From contig JAPFFF010000001.1 in assembly GCA_039105265.1 (NCBI GenBank), forward strand, positions 3,224,001 through 3,288,000: DNA of 64,000 nt, given 5' to 3'. A program made the position numbers and the translations under genes. Source of the stretch: Tritrichomonas musculus. Lineage: Eukaryota; Parabasalia; Tritrichomonadida; Tritrichomonadidae. Shown here one piece after another: positions 30,991 through 41,356 of this stretch. Under the pieces are notes generated by a model, which worked only from the letters and a program-made list of their open reading frames with translations, made no database searches and was not told where the DNA came from. Position 1 is the stretch's first letter. The number at the start of each line of letters is the position of its first letter.

Positions 30991-32415
30991 ATGGATCATA
31001 AAAAATGTACCATTTGCGATGATGGTTATGGACTTGTTGTTGAAACAGGACTTTGTGCTAAATGTAATGATGAGAATTGCGATTCTTGTCTTTTTGATTT
31101 TAAAGAGTGTATGAAATGCAAGGATAATTACCACTTTGATACAGCTGTCAATTCACCTCACTATAATAAATGTGTTCCATTTAATGTTCCATGTTCTGTT
31201 AGAGAATGTCAGAGATGTATTTACAACCTTAAAAACAAATGTGCACAATGTAATTACGGTTATCAATTGGGAAGGGATGGTGAATGTCAAAAACAACTCC
31301 ATGAAATTGAGATGCCGAAAATCGATGCCATTTATACAACGATAAACAATTCTGACATCATCAATGGTACATGTGAACTGAACGTGTCAAAATATGATAT
31401 TCAATCTGAAAAATTGTTAGTTTTTCAAATAAACGATACAAATATTTTATCTGAAATAATCATCGATAATTCGAAGAATCAAAGTTTCGCAATCGAAGTT
31501 GGTCAAGGTGTTTCCCAGTTAACAATCAAACCGAAAAATAACGGTTCATTCACGTTGATTCAATCAAACAAGGGGGCCCCTTTGACAATTAATTTGAATA
31601 ACCGTTCTTTTGCCTCAATTTTGGATGCAAAAGGCGAATTAACAATCAAATGCATTGATTGTAGTTCGAGTTTGAACCTGAACCAAATAAAAATTTCATC
31701 AGAAAAACTTGAGTTGGTTCCTAAAACGTCATTGAATATCGATACTCTTAATTTCAATGGTGCTCAAAAGTTGATCGTTCAATCAAATGACAGTGAAAAA
31801 GTTAGAATAAAAACGGTTAAGGTTGAACAAAAAACAGCTGCAAAAATTGTGAATTCATCAATCTTCGGAAAAATTATTTTCGGTTTATCATCAAGCCTTG
31901 AAATCAATGAATTTGTAGATTTGTCGAATTCATTGATTGATCTTCCTTTTAACCCTTCCCAAATTCAAGGATTGTACGATAAAGCACCGATAAATGGAAT
32001 TTTAAACACGAAACCAAGATTGATTATAATAAGTGATCGAGGTGTGAACAGACTTCTTTCAAATAATAAATATTTGATTGCTGAGTCAACAGAAGAATTC
32101 GACTGCGAAAAATGGAAAGTTATAATTAATAATGAAGCTGATAAATCGAATATGAATCAGTATTTTTGCACTAAAAATGAAACAGGAATTTATGGTAATG
32201 TCGTTTATAGACTTTATGGAATTGAAGGGGATCAAAAGAAAGATAAAAAGCTTGTGATTATTACCATTGTCGTTGTTTGTTGTATTATTATTGTCATTGC
32301 GTTGATTGTATTCATTGTTGTGTACTTCCTGGTGATAAAGAAAAGAAAAGCTACAAAAATTGAAGATGACACTCAGCAAGAACTTCAAGATCCTGAAGTA
32401 CCTAATTTTTATTAA
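30991..32415 (+). CDS. Cys-rich type I membrane protein, probably 5'-truncated
   Basis: 474 residues from ATG 30991, with an in-frame stop directly upstream. Residues 1-105 are Cys-rich modules (CTICDDGYG, CAKCNDENCDSC, CMKCKDNYHF, CAQCNYGYQ) of the furin/EGF-like kind. Residues 110-405 are a beta-rich region full of Asn and Ser without cysteines. A strong membrane segment of about 30 residues near 420-450 (VIITIVVVCCIIIVIALIVF) is followed by a short KKRK tail. This is the layout of a surface protein with its N-terminus outside. No signal peptide is present and the frame begins inside a Cys module, so the 5' part is probably lost. A related Cys-rich remnant lies at 23.8-24.5 kb. Confidence 0.75.
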   Translation: MDHKKCTICDDGYGLVVETGLCAKCNDENCDSCLFDFKECMKCKDNYHFDTAVNSPHYNKCVPFNVPCSVRECQRCIYNLKNKCAQCNYGYQLGRDGECQKQLHEIEMPKIDAIYTTINNSDIINGTCELNVSKYDIQSEKLLVFQINDTNILSEIIIDNSKNQSFAIEVGQGVSQLTIKPKNNGSFTLIQSNKGAPLTINLNNRSFASILDAKGELTIKCIDCSSSLNLNQIKISSEKLELVPKTSLNIDTLNFNGAQKLIVQSNDSEKVRIKTVKVEQKTAAKIVNSSIFGKIIFGLSSSLEINEFVDLSNSLIDLPFNPSQIQGLYDKAPINGILNTKPRLIIISDRGVNRLLSNNKYLIAESTEEFDCEKWKVIINNEADKSNMNQYFCTKNETGIYGNVVYRLYGIEGDQKKDKKLVIITIVVVCCIIIVIALIVFIVVYFLVIKKRKATKIEDDTQQELQDPEVPNFY

Positions 32416-32984
32416 ATTATTTAATAATTTAATCAATCTTTAGAATTTTTTTAATTTTATTTTAATAATAAACTGATATATTATAATATTATATCAGTAG
32501 AATATTTCTTAATATTCATCTAATATGAATGTTCAATTTTTGCACTTTTTGGCAAAAGATTTAGCGTTTTGTAAACAATTAAATTTTGAAACTTTGATTA
32601 CTAGATGAATCAACTGTTTAAGCAGCTAATTTTCCATTAAATATTGATTCTTATTCACAATTATGTGCTGTTGATGTAAATTTTTTAAGAGAACTTTTTC
32701 AAAGCATCGATTTATCTCCAAATTTATAATTAATCAATAATACTTGAAAATTGTAAATTATATTCTTTTGCATGCAACAAATTTTCTACACAATACGAGG
32801 TACAAAGAGCAATCAATTTAATTACATAAAATTTTGTAATGTTCCAATTTGTTTGATTATTATTGATGAAGGGGAAAAAAAAAAAAAAAAAAAAAAAAAA
32901 ACTGTACATTAATTATCATTATTCGTAAACTGACATCAGTTAAAACAAGGAAGGTAATTGCCCAGAATGAGTAAAATTTCACTT
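32416..32984. other. Intergenic, poly-A tract
   Basis: AT-rich spacer with a run of about 24 A near 32877-32900. No gene seen. Confidence 0.5.
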
Positions 32985-33177
32985 TCATTTAAAAAGCTCA
33001 GGTGACATGAAATTCATGTGTTTCATAAAGAAAACATAGGCTGTTTTTGTATGATTTTCAATATCATATATACAAGGTATTCGGAAATGGCTTACTTTTA
33101 AGTGTCCTTTATCGTTCTCAATGAGAATGTTTTCCAGCTTCAAGACTCTGAGTAATAAAATTGGCTGCATGAAATCT
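32985..33177 (-). pseudogene. Protein-kinase relic downstream of the kinase-Sel1 gene
   Basis: The minus-strand frame reads LKLENILIENDKGHLKVSHF, then IPCIYDIENHTKTAYVFF and MNFMSPELF. These correspond to a kinase catalytic loop (RDLKLENI), DFG region and APE region, with several key residues replaced (HRD to LLRV, DFG to HFR). It lies immediately 3' of, and on the same strand as, the kinase-Sel1 gene. I infer a second kinase gene once lay here. Confidence 0.6.
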
Positions 33178-36100
33178 TCATTCAAATTGGGAGTTCAATA
33201 TTTCAATCGCTCTAGCATTGCCTTTTTCAGCCGACATTTTGAAATATTTGACTGCTTCTTTCTTGTCAACTGGAATGCCGTCACCATCCTGTAACATGTA
33301 TCCATAGTTGTTCATCGCATCAGAATCACCTTTTTCAATGGCCATTTTGTAATATTTGACTGCTTCTTTCTTGTCAACTGGAATGCCGTCACCATGCTGT
33401 AACATGTATCCATAGTTGTTCATCGCTCTAGAATCACCTTTTTCAATGGCCATTTTGTAATATTTGACTGCTTCTTTCTTGTCAACTGGAATGCCGTCAC
33501 CATCCTGTAACATGTATCCATAGTTGTACATCGCTCCAGAATCACCTTTTTCAATGGCCATTTTGTAATATTTGACTGCTTCTTTCTTGTCAACTGGAAT
33601 GCCGTCACCATCCTGTAACATGTATCCATAGTTGTTCATCGCTCCAGAATCACCTTTTTCAATGGCCATTTTGTAATATTTGACTGCTTCTTTCTTGTCA
33701 ACTGGAATGCCGTCACCATCCTGTAACATGTATCCATAGTTGTACATCGCTCTAGAATCACCTTTTTCAATGGCCATTTTGAAATATTTGACTGCTTCTT
33801 TCTTGTCAACTGGAATGCCGTCACCATCCTGTAACATGTATCCATAGTTGTTCATCGCATCAGAATCACCTTTTTCAATGGCCATTTTGTAATATTTGAC
33901 TGCTTCTTTCTTGTCAACTGGAATGCCGTCACCATCCTGTAACATGTATCCATAGTTGTTCATCGCTCCAGAATCACCTTTTTCAATGGCCATTTTGTAA
34001 TATTTGACTGCTTCTTTCTTGTCAACTGGAATGCCGTCACCATCCTGTAACATGTATCCATAGTTGTACATCGCTCTAGAATCACCTTTTTCAATGGCCA
34101 TTTTGAAATATTTGACTGCTTCTTTCTTGTCAACTGGAATGCCGTCACCATCCTGTAACATGTATCCATAGTTGTTCATCGCTCTAGAATCACCTTTTTC
34201 AATGGCCATTTTGTAATATTTGACTGCTTCTTTCTTGTCAACTGGAATGCCGTCACCATCCTGTAACATGTATCCATAGTTGTTCATCGCTCTAGAATCA
34301 CCTTTTTCAATGGCCATTTTGTAATATTTGACTGCTTCTTTCTTGTCAACTGGAATGCCGTCACCATCCTGTAACATGAGTCCATAGTTGTACATCGCAT
34401 CAGAATCACCTTTTTCAATGGCCATTTTGTAATATTTGACTGCTTCTTTCTTGTCAACTGGAATGCCGTCACCATCCTGTAACATGTATCCATAGTTGTT
34501 CATCGCTCCAGAATCACCTTTTTCAATGGCCATTTTGTAATATTTGACTGCTTCTTTCTTGTCAACTGGAATGCCGTCACCATCCTGTAACATGTATCCA
34601 TAGTTGTACATCGCTCTAGAATCACCTTTTTCAATGGCCATTTTGTAATATTTGACTGCTTCTTTCTTGTCAACTGGAATGCCGTCACCATGCTGTAACA
34701 TGTATCCATAGTTGTTCATCGCTCTAGAATCACCTTTTTCAATGGCCATTTTGTAATATTTGACTGCTTCTTTCTTGTCAACTGGAATGCCGTCACCATC
34801 CTGTAACATGTATCCATAGTTGTACATCGCTCCAGAATCACCTTTTTCAATGGCCATTTTGTAATATTTGACTGCTTCTTTCTTGTCAACTGGAATGCCG
34901 TCACCATCCTGTAACATGTATCCATAGTTGTTCATCGCTCCAGAATCACCTTTTTCAATGGCCATTTTGTAATATTTGACTGCTTCTTTCTTGTCAACTG
35001 GAATGCCGTCACCATCCTGTAACATGAGTCCATAGTTGTACATCGCATCAGAATCACCTTTTTCAATGGCCATTTTGTAATATTTGACTGCTTCTTTCTT
35101 GTCAACTGGAATGCCGTCACCATCCTGTAACATGTATCCATAGTTGTACATCGCATCAGAATCACCTTTTTCAATGGCCATTTTGTAATATTTGACTGCT
35201 TCTTTCTTGTCAACTGGAATGCCGTCACCATCCTGTAACATGTATCCATAGTTGTTCATCGCATCAGAATCACCTTTTTCAATGGCCATTTTGTAATATT
35301 TGACTGCTTCTTTCTTGTCAACTGGAATGCCGTCACCATGCTGTAACATGAGTCCATAGTTGTTCATCGCAGAAGAATTGCCTTTTTCAATGGCCATTTT
35401 GTAATATTTGACTGCTTCTTTCTTGTCAACTGGAATGCCGTCACCATCCTGTAACATGAGTCCATAGTTGTTCATCGCTCTAGAATCACCTTTTTCAATG
35501 GCCATTTTGTAATATTTGACTGCTTCTTTCTTGTCAACTGCGACACCACTTCCCTTCCTTAGCATATTTGCATAGACAAGCATTGATTTGACGTCTCCTC
35601 TGTCTGCAGATTCTTTCAGTGCATTTGCACTCGGTTGCTGCTGTTCTTGTTGTTGTTTTTCCTTTGGCACTTTTTTATTCGGTTTTCTGATTGAAGGAAT
35701 ATGTAGTCGAACTGTTGGTATTTTATCTTCTTCATCTTCGCTGTGTGACATTTTATCATCACTAGTAATATCTTCTGGCGGTTTTTCTCCAAACTGTCTT
35801 AGATAATTTCCAACCTCACTCTTGTCAACATTCATGCTATTCATGAACTCTTGTTCTTTCAATATTTCGACTATTTCTTTGAATTTAGGTCGACTTTCTG
35901 GATCATGAGACCAACATTTTGTCAGCAATTCTTTAGCAGGTTTTGATTGAACAAAATCTAAACTTGGACGTTTCATGCTGAGCACTGCTTTCTTCAGCTG
36001 GCTTTGTTGTGTAATCTTAGGAAATGGAGGTTGGCTTGTTAAGACTTGGTACGCAAGAATTGAGTAAGAATAAACGTCGGATTTATATGTATATGGATCA

Positions 36101-36666
36101 AATAAAAGGATTTCTGGTGCCATGTATAAAGGGGTTCCATGTGGTGTGCTCATGGTAATTAGTGAGACTGAAATGTCGCTTATCATAGATTCGCCAAAAT
36201 CGCATATAAATGGTTGGAAGTTTTCATCTACTAATACATTGTCGGGCTTTAAATCGCGATGAATAATCGATTGGGAATGCAAATATTCCATTCCAAGTGC
36301 AATTCCAAGGAGTATAATATATCGTTTAGAATTTGAGATGTTTGACTCGTTGTTGATAAGTTTTTGAAGCGAACCATTAGGAATATATTCTGTTAAAAGG
36401 GTTGGGTGTGGTCTGTCTTTAAAATCCATTAAATTAAAACCTACTAATGATAAAACTGCTGGGTGTTTGACATTTGAGCATGTAGTAATTTCTTTAAATA
36501 ATAACCTCTGACTCTCTGATGATGAAAATCCTTCTTTTAAGACTTTCGCTGCAAATAATTTGTTCGTTTCTTTTTCTCGAACTAAATAAACTTTACCATA
36601 ACTTCCTGACCCGATCTTTTCGATTTTTTCGAAGTCATTTAAATCAACAATTAAATTTTGAAGCAT
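33178..36666 (-). CDS. Protein kinase with C-terminal Sel1 repeat array
   Basis: 1162 residues from ATG 36666 (MLQNLIVDLNDFEKI). A longer frame to 36753 begins with TTG and adds an unlikely leader. Kinase domain: GSGSYGKV (19-26), Lys41 in AAKVL, HRDLKPDN (136-143), DFG (156-158), MAPE (182-185), to about residue 290, so it should be an active Ser/Thr kinase of the TKL-like trichomonad group. A Gln/Glu-rich linker of about 75 residues follows, then about 23 Sel1 repeats. 21 of these are near-identical 36-residue units (KKEAVKYYKMAIEKGDS, with the linker QDGDGIPVD). Sel1 arrays form a curved helical scaffold, so the tail probably recruits partners. The 5' region is bounded by a MITE nest beginning at 36765, about 100 bp upstream of the start. 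Confidence 0.9.
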   Translation of the reverse strand: MLQNLIVDLNDFEKIEKIGSGSYGKVYLVREKETNKLFAAKVLKEGFSSSESQRLLFKEITTCSNVKHPAVLSLVGFNLMDFKDRPHPTLLTEYIPNGSLQKLINNESNISNSKRYIILLGIALGMEYLHSQSIIHRDLKPDNVLVDENFQPFICDFGESMISDISVSLITMSTPHGTPLYMAPEILLFDPYTYKSDVYSYSILAYQVLTSQPPFPKITQQSQLKKAVLSMKRPSLDFVQSKPAKELLTKCWSHDPESRPKFKEIVEILKEQEFMNSMNVDKSEVGNYLRQFGEKPPEDITSDDKMSHSEDEEDKIPTVRLHIPSIRKPNKKVPKEKQQQEQQQPSANALKESADRGDVKSMLVYANMLRKGSGVAVDKKEAVKYYKMAIEKGDSRAMNNYGLMLQDGDGIPVDKKEAVKYYKMAIEKGNSSAMNNYGLMLQHGDGIPVDKKEAVKYYKMAIEKGDSDAMNNYGYMLQDGDGIPVDKKEAVKYYKMAIEKGDSDAMYNYGYMLQDGDGIPVDKKEAVKYYKMAIEKGDSDAMYNYGLMLQDGDGIPVDKKEAVKYYKMAIEKGDSGAMNNYGYMLQDGDGIPVDKKEAVKYYKMAIEKGDSGAMYNYGYMLQDGDGIPVDKKEAVKYYKMAIEKGDSRAMNNYGYMLQHGDGIPVDKKEAVKYYKMAIEKGDSRAMYNYGYMLQDGDGIPVDKKEAVKYYKMAIEKGDSGAMNNYGYMLQDGDGIPVDKKEAVKYYKMAIEKGDSDAMYNYGLMLQDGDGIPVDKKEAVKYYKMAIEKGDSRAMNNYGYMLQDGDGIPVDKKEAVKYYKMAIEKGDSRAMNNYGYMLQDGDGIPVDKKEAVKYFKMAIEKGDSRAMYNYGYMLQDGDGIPVDKKEAVKYYKMAIEKGDSGAMNNYGYMLQDGDGIPVDKKEAVKYYKMAIEKGDSDAMNNYGYMLQDGDGIPVDKKEAVKYFKMAIEKGDSRAMYNYGYMLQDGDGIPVDKKEAVKYYKMAIEKGDSGAMNNYGYMLQDGDGIPVDKKEAVKYYKMAIEKGDSGAMYNYGYMLQDGDGIPVDKKEAVKYYKMAIEKGDSRAMNNYGYMLQHGDGIPVDKKEAVKYYKMAIEKGDSDAMNNYGYMLQDGDGIPVDKKEAVKYFKMSAEKGNARAIEILNSQFE
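33240..35590. repeat. 108-bp tandem repeats coding Sel1 units
   Basis: The phrase GTCAACTGGAATGCCGTCAC recurs every 108 bp from 33268 to 35428 (21 copies), plus one diverged unit at 35536. Units vary at only a few codons: the residue after GDS (R, D, G or S), N/Y, Y/L, D/H, and Y/F in KYYKM. Blocks of several units recur in the same order, so the array grew by duplication of multi-unit blocks. Copy number is likely to differ between strains and to be hard to assemble. Confidence 0.95.
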
Positions 36667-36764
36667 GACAGAGAACGAATTAAGGAAAAGAAAATTTGAT
36701 AGAAAATGCCATATAAAACAAAAAACGGATATTTCTCTTAGAAAACTTTTCAAATATATTTATC

Positions 36765-37975
36765 TATAGTCTAGAGTAAAACCCCCCCTACCAAATAGGT
36801 CGGTTCAACGGACGGTTTGTGTCAAAAAAGCAAAGCCAAAATCAAAAAAACGTTGGAAATGCTTGGTTTTAGGATATATATTTCACTACTATATTTGGAA
36901 TAAAATATAAAATTTTGGTGAGATTTCTTGAGTTGAATTTTTTTTTATAAACTTTTTTTTATTTTTTTTTCATCCATGCATTAAAACATATGTTAATTTT
37001 TTATTATATTATTTATATAAATATATTTAATTGATAATAATTATTTTTTACTCAATAGTTAAATAATTTATCAAGATATCAATATTTTATAAAAATATAT
37101 TTACAATTCAGTACCTATAGAATTTTTTGAGCGGTAACTTTTCTGAGGAGAAAAATTCAATTATTATTTTTTATTCATTAACTAAAATAAATTAAATTTA
37201 TCTCTGTAAAAAAACATAATTTAAAATTATAATTATTTATTTTAAATTATATTATAAATATTGTTAGTATAAATAGTAACTATAATATAAAAATATAGTT
37301 CATAAATATATAAAATAATGATATCTAATAATTATTTTTGAATATCATTGAAAATGCTTATTTAGAAAATTAAAAAAATGCAAATATATGAATATACATG
37401 AATCATTTACGTATTGTTCAAAAAAAAGTTATGATATTAGGATAAATATTATTTTTAAATATTTATTAAATAATGATAAAGATTTAAGTATACTTATACA
37501 TTGGGATATCTTTTTTTTTTAATCTAAATTTTTAAACGTCAATTTCTCAAAATTCAACTCAGGGATTTGTTTTATATTTTAAAATTTTAGTCAAAATATA
37601 ATGTTATATAATATGTAATAATATAAAGCTAATTTAACGTTTTTTTAAATTCTCTGACACAAACCGTCCGTTGAACCGACCTATCCTACCAAATGGAAAA
37701 CCCCCCTACCAAATCTCTATATAAATGAGTTAGAATCATAATATCATATATACATATAGATAAAATGTTCATTTGATAAAATAATTATTATTATTTAAAA
37801 AATATTTATTTTATATTTAGATATTAGTATTTAAAAATGAAATCTATTCAATTTTTTTATCGAAAAATTGAATAGAAAATGGTAGGTGGGTTTTCCACCA
37901 ACGTACTTTTTGCCAACATTAAAGGCCAAAAAATAGGTGAATAAAAATGGTAGGGGGGTTTTCCAGTAGACTATA
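36765..37975. mobile_element. MITE with C-rich ends, outer element of a nest
   Basis: Inverted ends 36767 onward (TAGTCTAGAG, then AAAACCCCCCTACCA) and the complement ending at 37973 (TAGTCTACTGG, then AAAACCCCCCTACCA), each flanked by TA (36765-36766 and 37974-37975). It is about 321 bp once the inner element is removed. Further copies of CCCCCTACCAAAT and GGTAGGNGGGTTTTCCA occur inside at 37683-37720 and 37880-37905, so it may itself be composite. No gene. Confidence 0.65.
36796..37683. mobile_element. MITE inserted in the outer element, TA duplication
   Basis: The element 36798-37681 (884 bp) has perfect 27-bp inverted ends starting GGTCGGTTCAACGGACGG, and TA on both sides (36796-36797 and 37682-37683). 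The interior is AT-rich and non-coding. TA duplication suggests Tc1/mariner-type mobilisation. The perfect ends suggest it is fairly young. Confidence 0.8.
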
Positions 37976-37999
37976 TATTCCATATTAATTCTTATACAA

Positions 38000-38905
38000 A
38001 GTAGTGTATATGAGATAAGCAGTGGGGGGTTAATAATTGTTCACGTCACATTACACAGTTATTATATATATAACGATTTCACCAATCCACAACTCACTAC
38101 TTTTTAGAATCTATGATATCAATTTATATACACCACCGTATCCACACATTAATTTTTAATTCATAAATTTTGTTATATGTGATAATATTATTACAAATTT
38201 TTTTTTAACATTTTAATTTTTTTCCTCAAACCTCAAAAAAGGACTTTGTCCACTGATTCATCACCCCTTCATAAATGATTTTAATAAATTTCATCCTCAA
38301 ATCTCAAAAGTCAAAAAAGGACTTCGTCCACGCCGCAAAGCGGCTTGAAATCATAAATTTTATACGTAAATGATTAAATTTACGTTATCTGGAATGTCTG
38401 ATAAATTGAATACTCACATAAATCGAAAAAATTTTACAAATTCGTTATTTCCGAAATGTCTGATAATTTGAACGTTTCTCAATTTACAAATTCGTTATTT
38501 CCGAAATGTCTGATAATTTGAATACTTCGCCAAGGGCTCAAACTTTTCAAAGTTTCACACAAATCGAAAAAATTTTATAAAATACGTTATATCCGAAATG
38601 TCTGATAATTTGAATTAAATGTCTGATAAATTGAATTAAATGTCTGATAAATTGAATACTCACACAAAACTAAAAATTTTATAAATACGTTATTTCCGAA
38701 ATGTCTGATAAATTGAATACTCACACAAAACTAAAAATTTTAAAAATACGTTATTTCCGAAATGTCTGATAAATTGAATACTTCGCCAAGGGCTCAAACT
38801 TTTCAAAGTTTCACACAAATCGAAAAAAATTTTTTTAAATAAACGTTCACCACAAATTATAAAATTATTTTATCATTTATTTTTATATCACATGTCTCAA
38901 AAAAA
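38000..38905. repeat. Left terminal inverted repeat of the Polinton
   Basis: The outer 0.4 kb is unique sequence that includes the palindrome GCCGCAAAGCGGC near 38332. The inner half, from about 38390, holds eight or so copies of a short repeat (ATTTCCGAAATGTCTGATAA plus TTGAA), some carrying the longer tail ACTTCGCCAAGGGCTCAAAC. Positions pair with the right end at a coordinate sum of 95426. Confidence 0.85.
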
Positions 38906-38981
38906 AATAAATCTCAAAAGTCAAAAATTGAAAACATAAATTTTATACGTAAATGATTAAATTTATTTTAATATAAAGAAT

Positions 38982-40418
38982 ATGTCAAAATTAAATAGAA
39001 ATAATTTTAAAGGTTTGAAACTTGATAAACTTAATAAATATATTGAATTAATTAATGAAAAACTTAACGTTACTCTTCATGAGTCGCCTTCATGGCAAGG
39101 TTCAGTTGCAAATTTAATGAAATTTTTAAATGAAAATAATTATATACAACATGAAGGTTTGAGAATAAATGATAAATCAATTTCAAATTTTATTTCTAGA
39201 TTAAATAAATTTCAAAACAAAAACGATAATTTAAATTTTTTACCAATTAATAAAATGAATAAATCGAAAATTCCGCAATTAATAAATAATGTTTCTCAAT
39301 TAAACCAAATGCGTGATCAATCATACGCTAGCTTGGCAGAAAATAACATTAATAAGAAAGACTTAACTAAAGCATTAAATGATATGGCGTTTTACCGTGA
39401 AAGAATGGCTGCAATTCAACCAACGAAAAAGGCAAAACAAAATAAATACGGTAATGTTGGTATGGATGACTTAATTAATGTTGTGGCTAAATTAAATCAA
39501 GATGTTAAACAAATTCGAGACGCTCAAAGTGTTGTAAGTGCGAATGAATGGATTAATCGACATGGATATAATGATTTATATGAAGCCACTGGCAAAGATT
39601 TAGATGGTGATGGAATACCTGAAGTCGTCGTACAAACAAAAGAAGGTAAAAAGCCTGTAATCGTTAATGGATTTACAACCGTTCCGTCATTATTCCCATA
39701 TCGCAATGCTTATTATAAAACTTACCCATCTGTGGACCAACGTAAAGAAGCTCATAAACAAGGTATAAACTTAAGAGGATTTATTAATAATATATATCAT
39801 CCTGAATTTGATGAAACAGGGCGTACAGTCACTAATTATGCGGGTGAAAGTTGGCAAGACTTTGAAACAAAATTAAAAGCTGCTGGTATCGATGAAAAGC
39901 ACTTAATCAAACCAAAGAAACGTTCAACTTATCAGGCATTTGTTGGTAAGTGTATCTCTCCAATTTATCAAGGTATCAAATACCTCAACGGTGTAAAATT
40001 ACCATTCACACTTACACAAATGGCAACGGTTATATGGAATCAATTTGCTTTACTTCCTGCAATGGTTTATGTTTATGGTGAAAGTGTTATGAATGTTAAT
40101 GAGGATCAATGGAAGAATTTAAGAGGAAAGAAAGCAGTTAAAGAAGCTATTGAGTTCATAGTTCACGATTATTTAATTAATCCTGTAAAAATTGCTGATT
40201 TTGTACCTACTGCATGTGAAATGTGTAATAAATCCGGACTACCAGTTAACCCTGAACATATTCCATTAGTTGCTAAAGCAACAATTGCAATAATACTCCA
40301 AGGAATAAATGCATTACCTCCAAATCCAAGTGATTTTAATAAATGGTTTGATGCTAACGTTCAATCACAAGTACAAGCATTACAAACATCAGCAATCGTA
40401 GAAGAACCTGAAGAATAA
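38982..40418 (+). CDS. Polinton protein of unknown role (478 aa)
   Basis: 478 residues; first gene inside the left terminal repeat. The N-terminal 200 residues are helical, with Asn/Lys-rich and coiled-coil stretches. A short calcium-loop-like DLDGDGIPEVVV lies near residue 208, and a hydrophobic helical part lies near 340-370. I do not recognise the family. Its place beside the packaging ATPase and capsid genes suggests a structural or core protein, by context only. Confidence 0.7.
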   Translation: MSKLNRNNFKGLKLDKLNKYIELINEKLNVTLHESPSWQGSVANLMKFLNENNYIQHEGLRINDKSISNFISRLNKFQNKNDNLNFLPINKMNKSKIPQLINNVSQLNQMRDQSYASLAENNINKKDLTKALNDMAFYRERMAAIQPTKKAKQNKYGNVGMDDLINVVAKLNQDVKQIRDAQSVVSANEWINRHGYNDLYEATGKDLDGDGIPEVVVQTKEGKKPVIVNGFTTVPSLFPYRNAYYKTYPSVDQRKEAHKQGINLRGFINNIYHPEFDETGRTVTNYAGESWQDFETKLKAAGIDEKHLIKPKKRSTYQAFVGKCISPIYQGIKYLNGVKLPFTLTQMATVIWNQFALLPAMVYVYGESVMNVNEDQWKNLRGKKAVKEAIEFIVHDYLINPVKIADFVPTACEMCNKSGLPVNPEHIPLVAKATIAIILQGINALPPNPSDFNKWFDANVQSQVQALQTSAIVEEPEE

Positions 40419-40522
40419 ATTTTAAGAAACATGATAATATCTAATTTCAGTTAATGATTAATAAGCATAAAAATATATTTTTATCAATAATTAAAATAAA
40501 CTTTTACATTAATACATAGAAA

Positions 40523-41356
40523 ATGAACACATCATTGGAGAATATGGTTAAAACACACGTTATGAATACGTTGAAAACCTATACTATGAATAAAAATGAA
40601 AGCCTAATTTCTGAAATACACCCTGAGGTTAATATTAGGTTAAATAGTGTTAACGTCATTGTTGGTAAGCAATCATCAGGAAAGACTGTGATAGCATTAA
40701 AGGAAATCATCAAATTAGGTGTATTAAACACTCATCACTTATTTATCTACGTTACAAAAGACGGTCAAGAATCAGATAAGACATTTTTAGCATTAAAGCC
40801 ACTTCTTATGATTCCATATATTATAATTAGTGAACAAGAAGCTGTTGAATTTATGAAGGATTTAATCTCAGCAAAGAATTTATATAATCTTATCAAACGG
40901 GAAAACTTGCAGGATAAAATAGATGATCAACAAAAAGAGGATATGTTTAAAATGCTTGCCGTTTCTAATTTCAACCGAGAAGTATTGCATACAATCGTTT
41001 TATTCGATGATATCTCAAATAGTAAACTCTTTTCTTCAGAAGAATCTTATTTTAGCCAATTAATACGTAGATGTAGACATATAAATTTTTCATTCCTCCT
41101 TTTAATTCAAGGCTGGAAAGGATTAAAACCTCATGTTAAAAATGAAATATCAACATTATTTATATTTCCATGTTTCAATAAACAACAATTACGTTATATT
41201 TATTCACAATCAGCATCTAATTTATCATTTGACGAATTTTATGAAATGTATTCAAAAATATTGAAACGAAAAACTGAAGATTGTGAAAGTCATCCATATA
41301 TGATCATTCAAGTTGTCGATGGCGGTAATACATCAATAGAACTTGACGATTCCTGA
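40523..41356 (+). CDS. Polinton packaging ATPase (FtsK/HerA, A32-like)
   Basis: 277 residues. Walker A GKQSSGKT (about 53-60) and Walker B IVLFDD (about 155-160), then the RRCRHINFSFLLLIQGW segment typical of A32-like genome-packaging ATPases of Polintons and related viruses. The family pumps DNA into capsids. Its 3' end overlaps the convergent small gene by about 49 bp. Confidence 0.85.
   Translation: MNTSLENMVKTHVMNTLKTYTMNKNESLISEIHPEVNIRLNSVNVIVGKQSSGKTVIALKEIIKLGVLNTHHLFIYVTKDGQESDKTFLALKPLLMIPYIIISEQEAVEFMKDLISAKNLYNLIKRENLQDKIDDQQKEDMFKMLAVSNFNREVLHTIVLFDDISNSKLFSSEESYFSQLIRRCRHINFSFLLLIQGWKGLKPHVKNEISTLFIFPCFNKQQLRYIYSQSASNLSFDEFYEMYSKILKRKTEDCESHPYMIIQVVDGGNTSIELDDS

Noticed and set aside
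31560-32436. Minus-strand frames opposite the Cys-rich membrane protein
   Set aside because: Shadows of the plus-strand gene; the long hydrophobic and Asn runs are complements of its membrane segment.
33240-35250. Open frames of 69-105 codons in a second frame of the 108-bp repeats
   Set aside because: They are shadows of the kinase-Sel1 coding frame and recur only because the DNA repeats.
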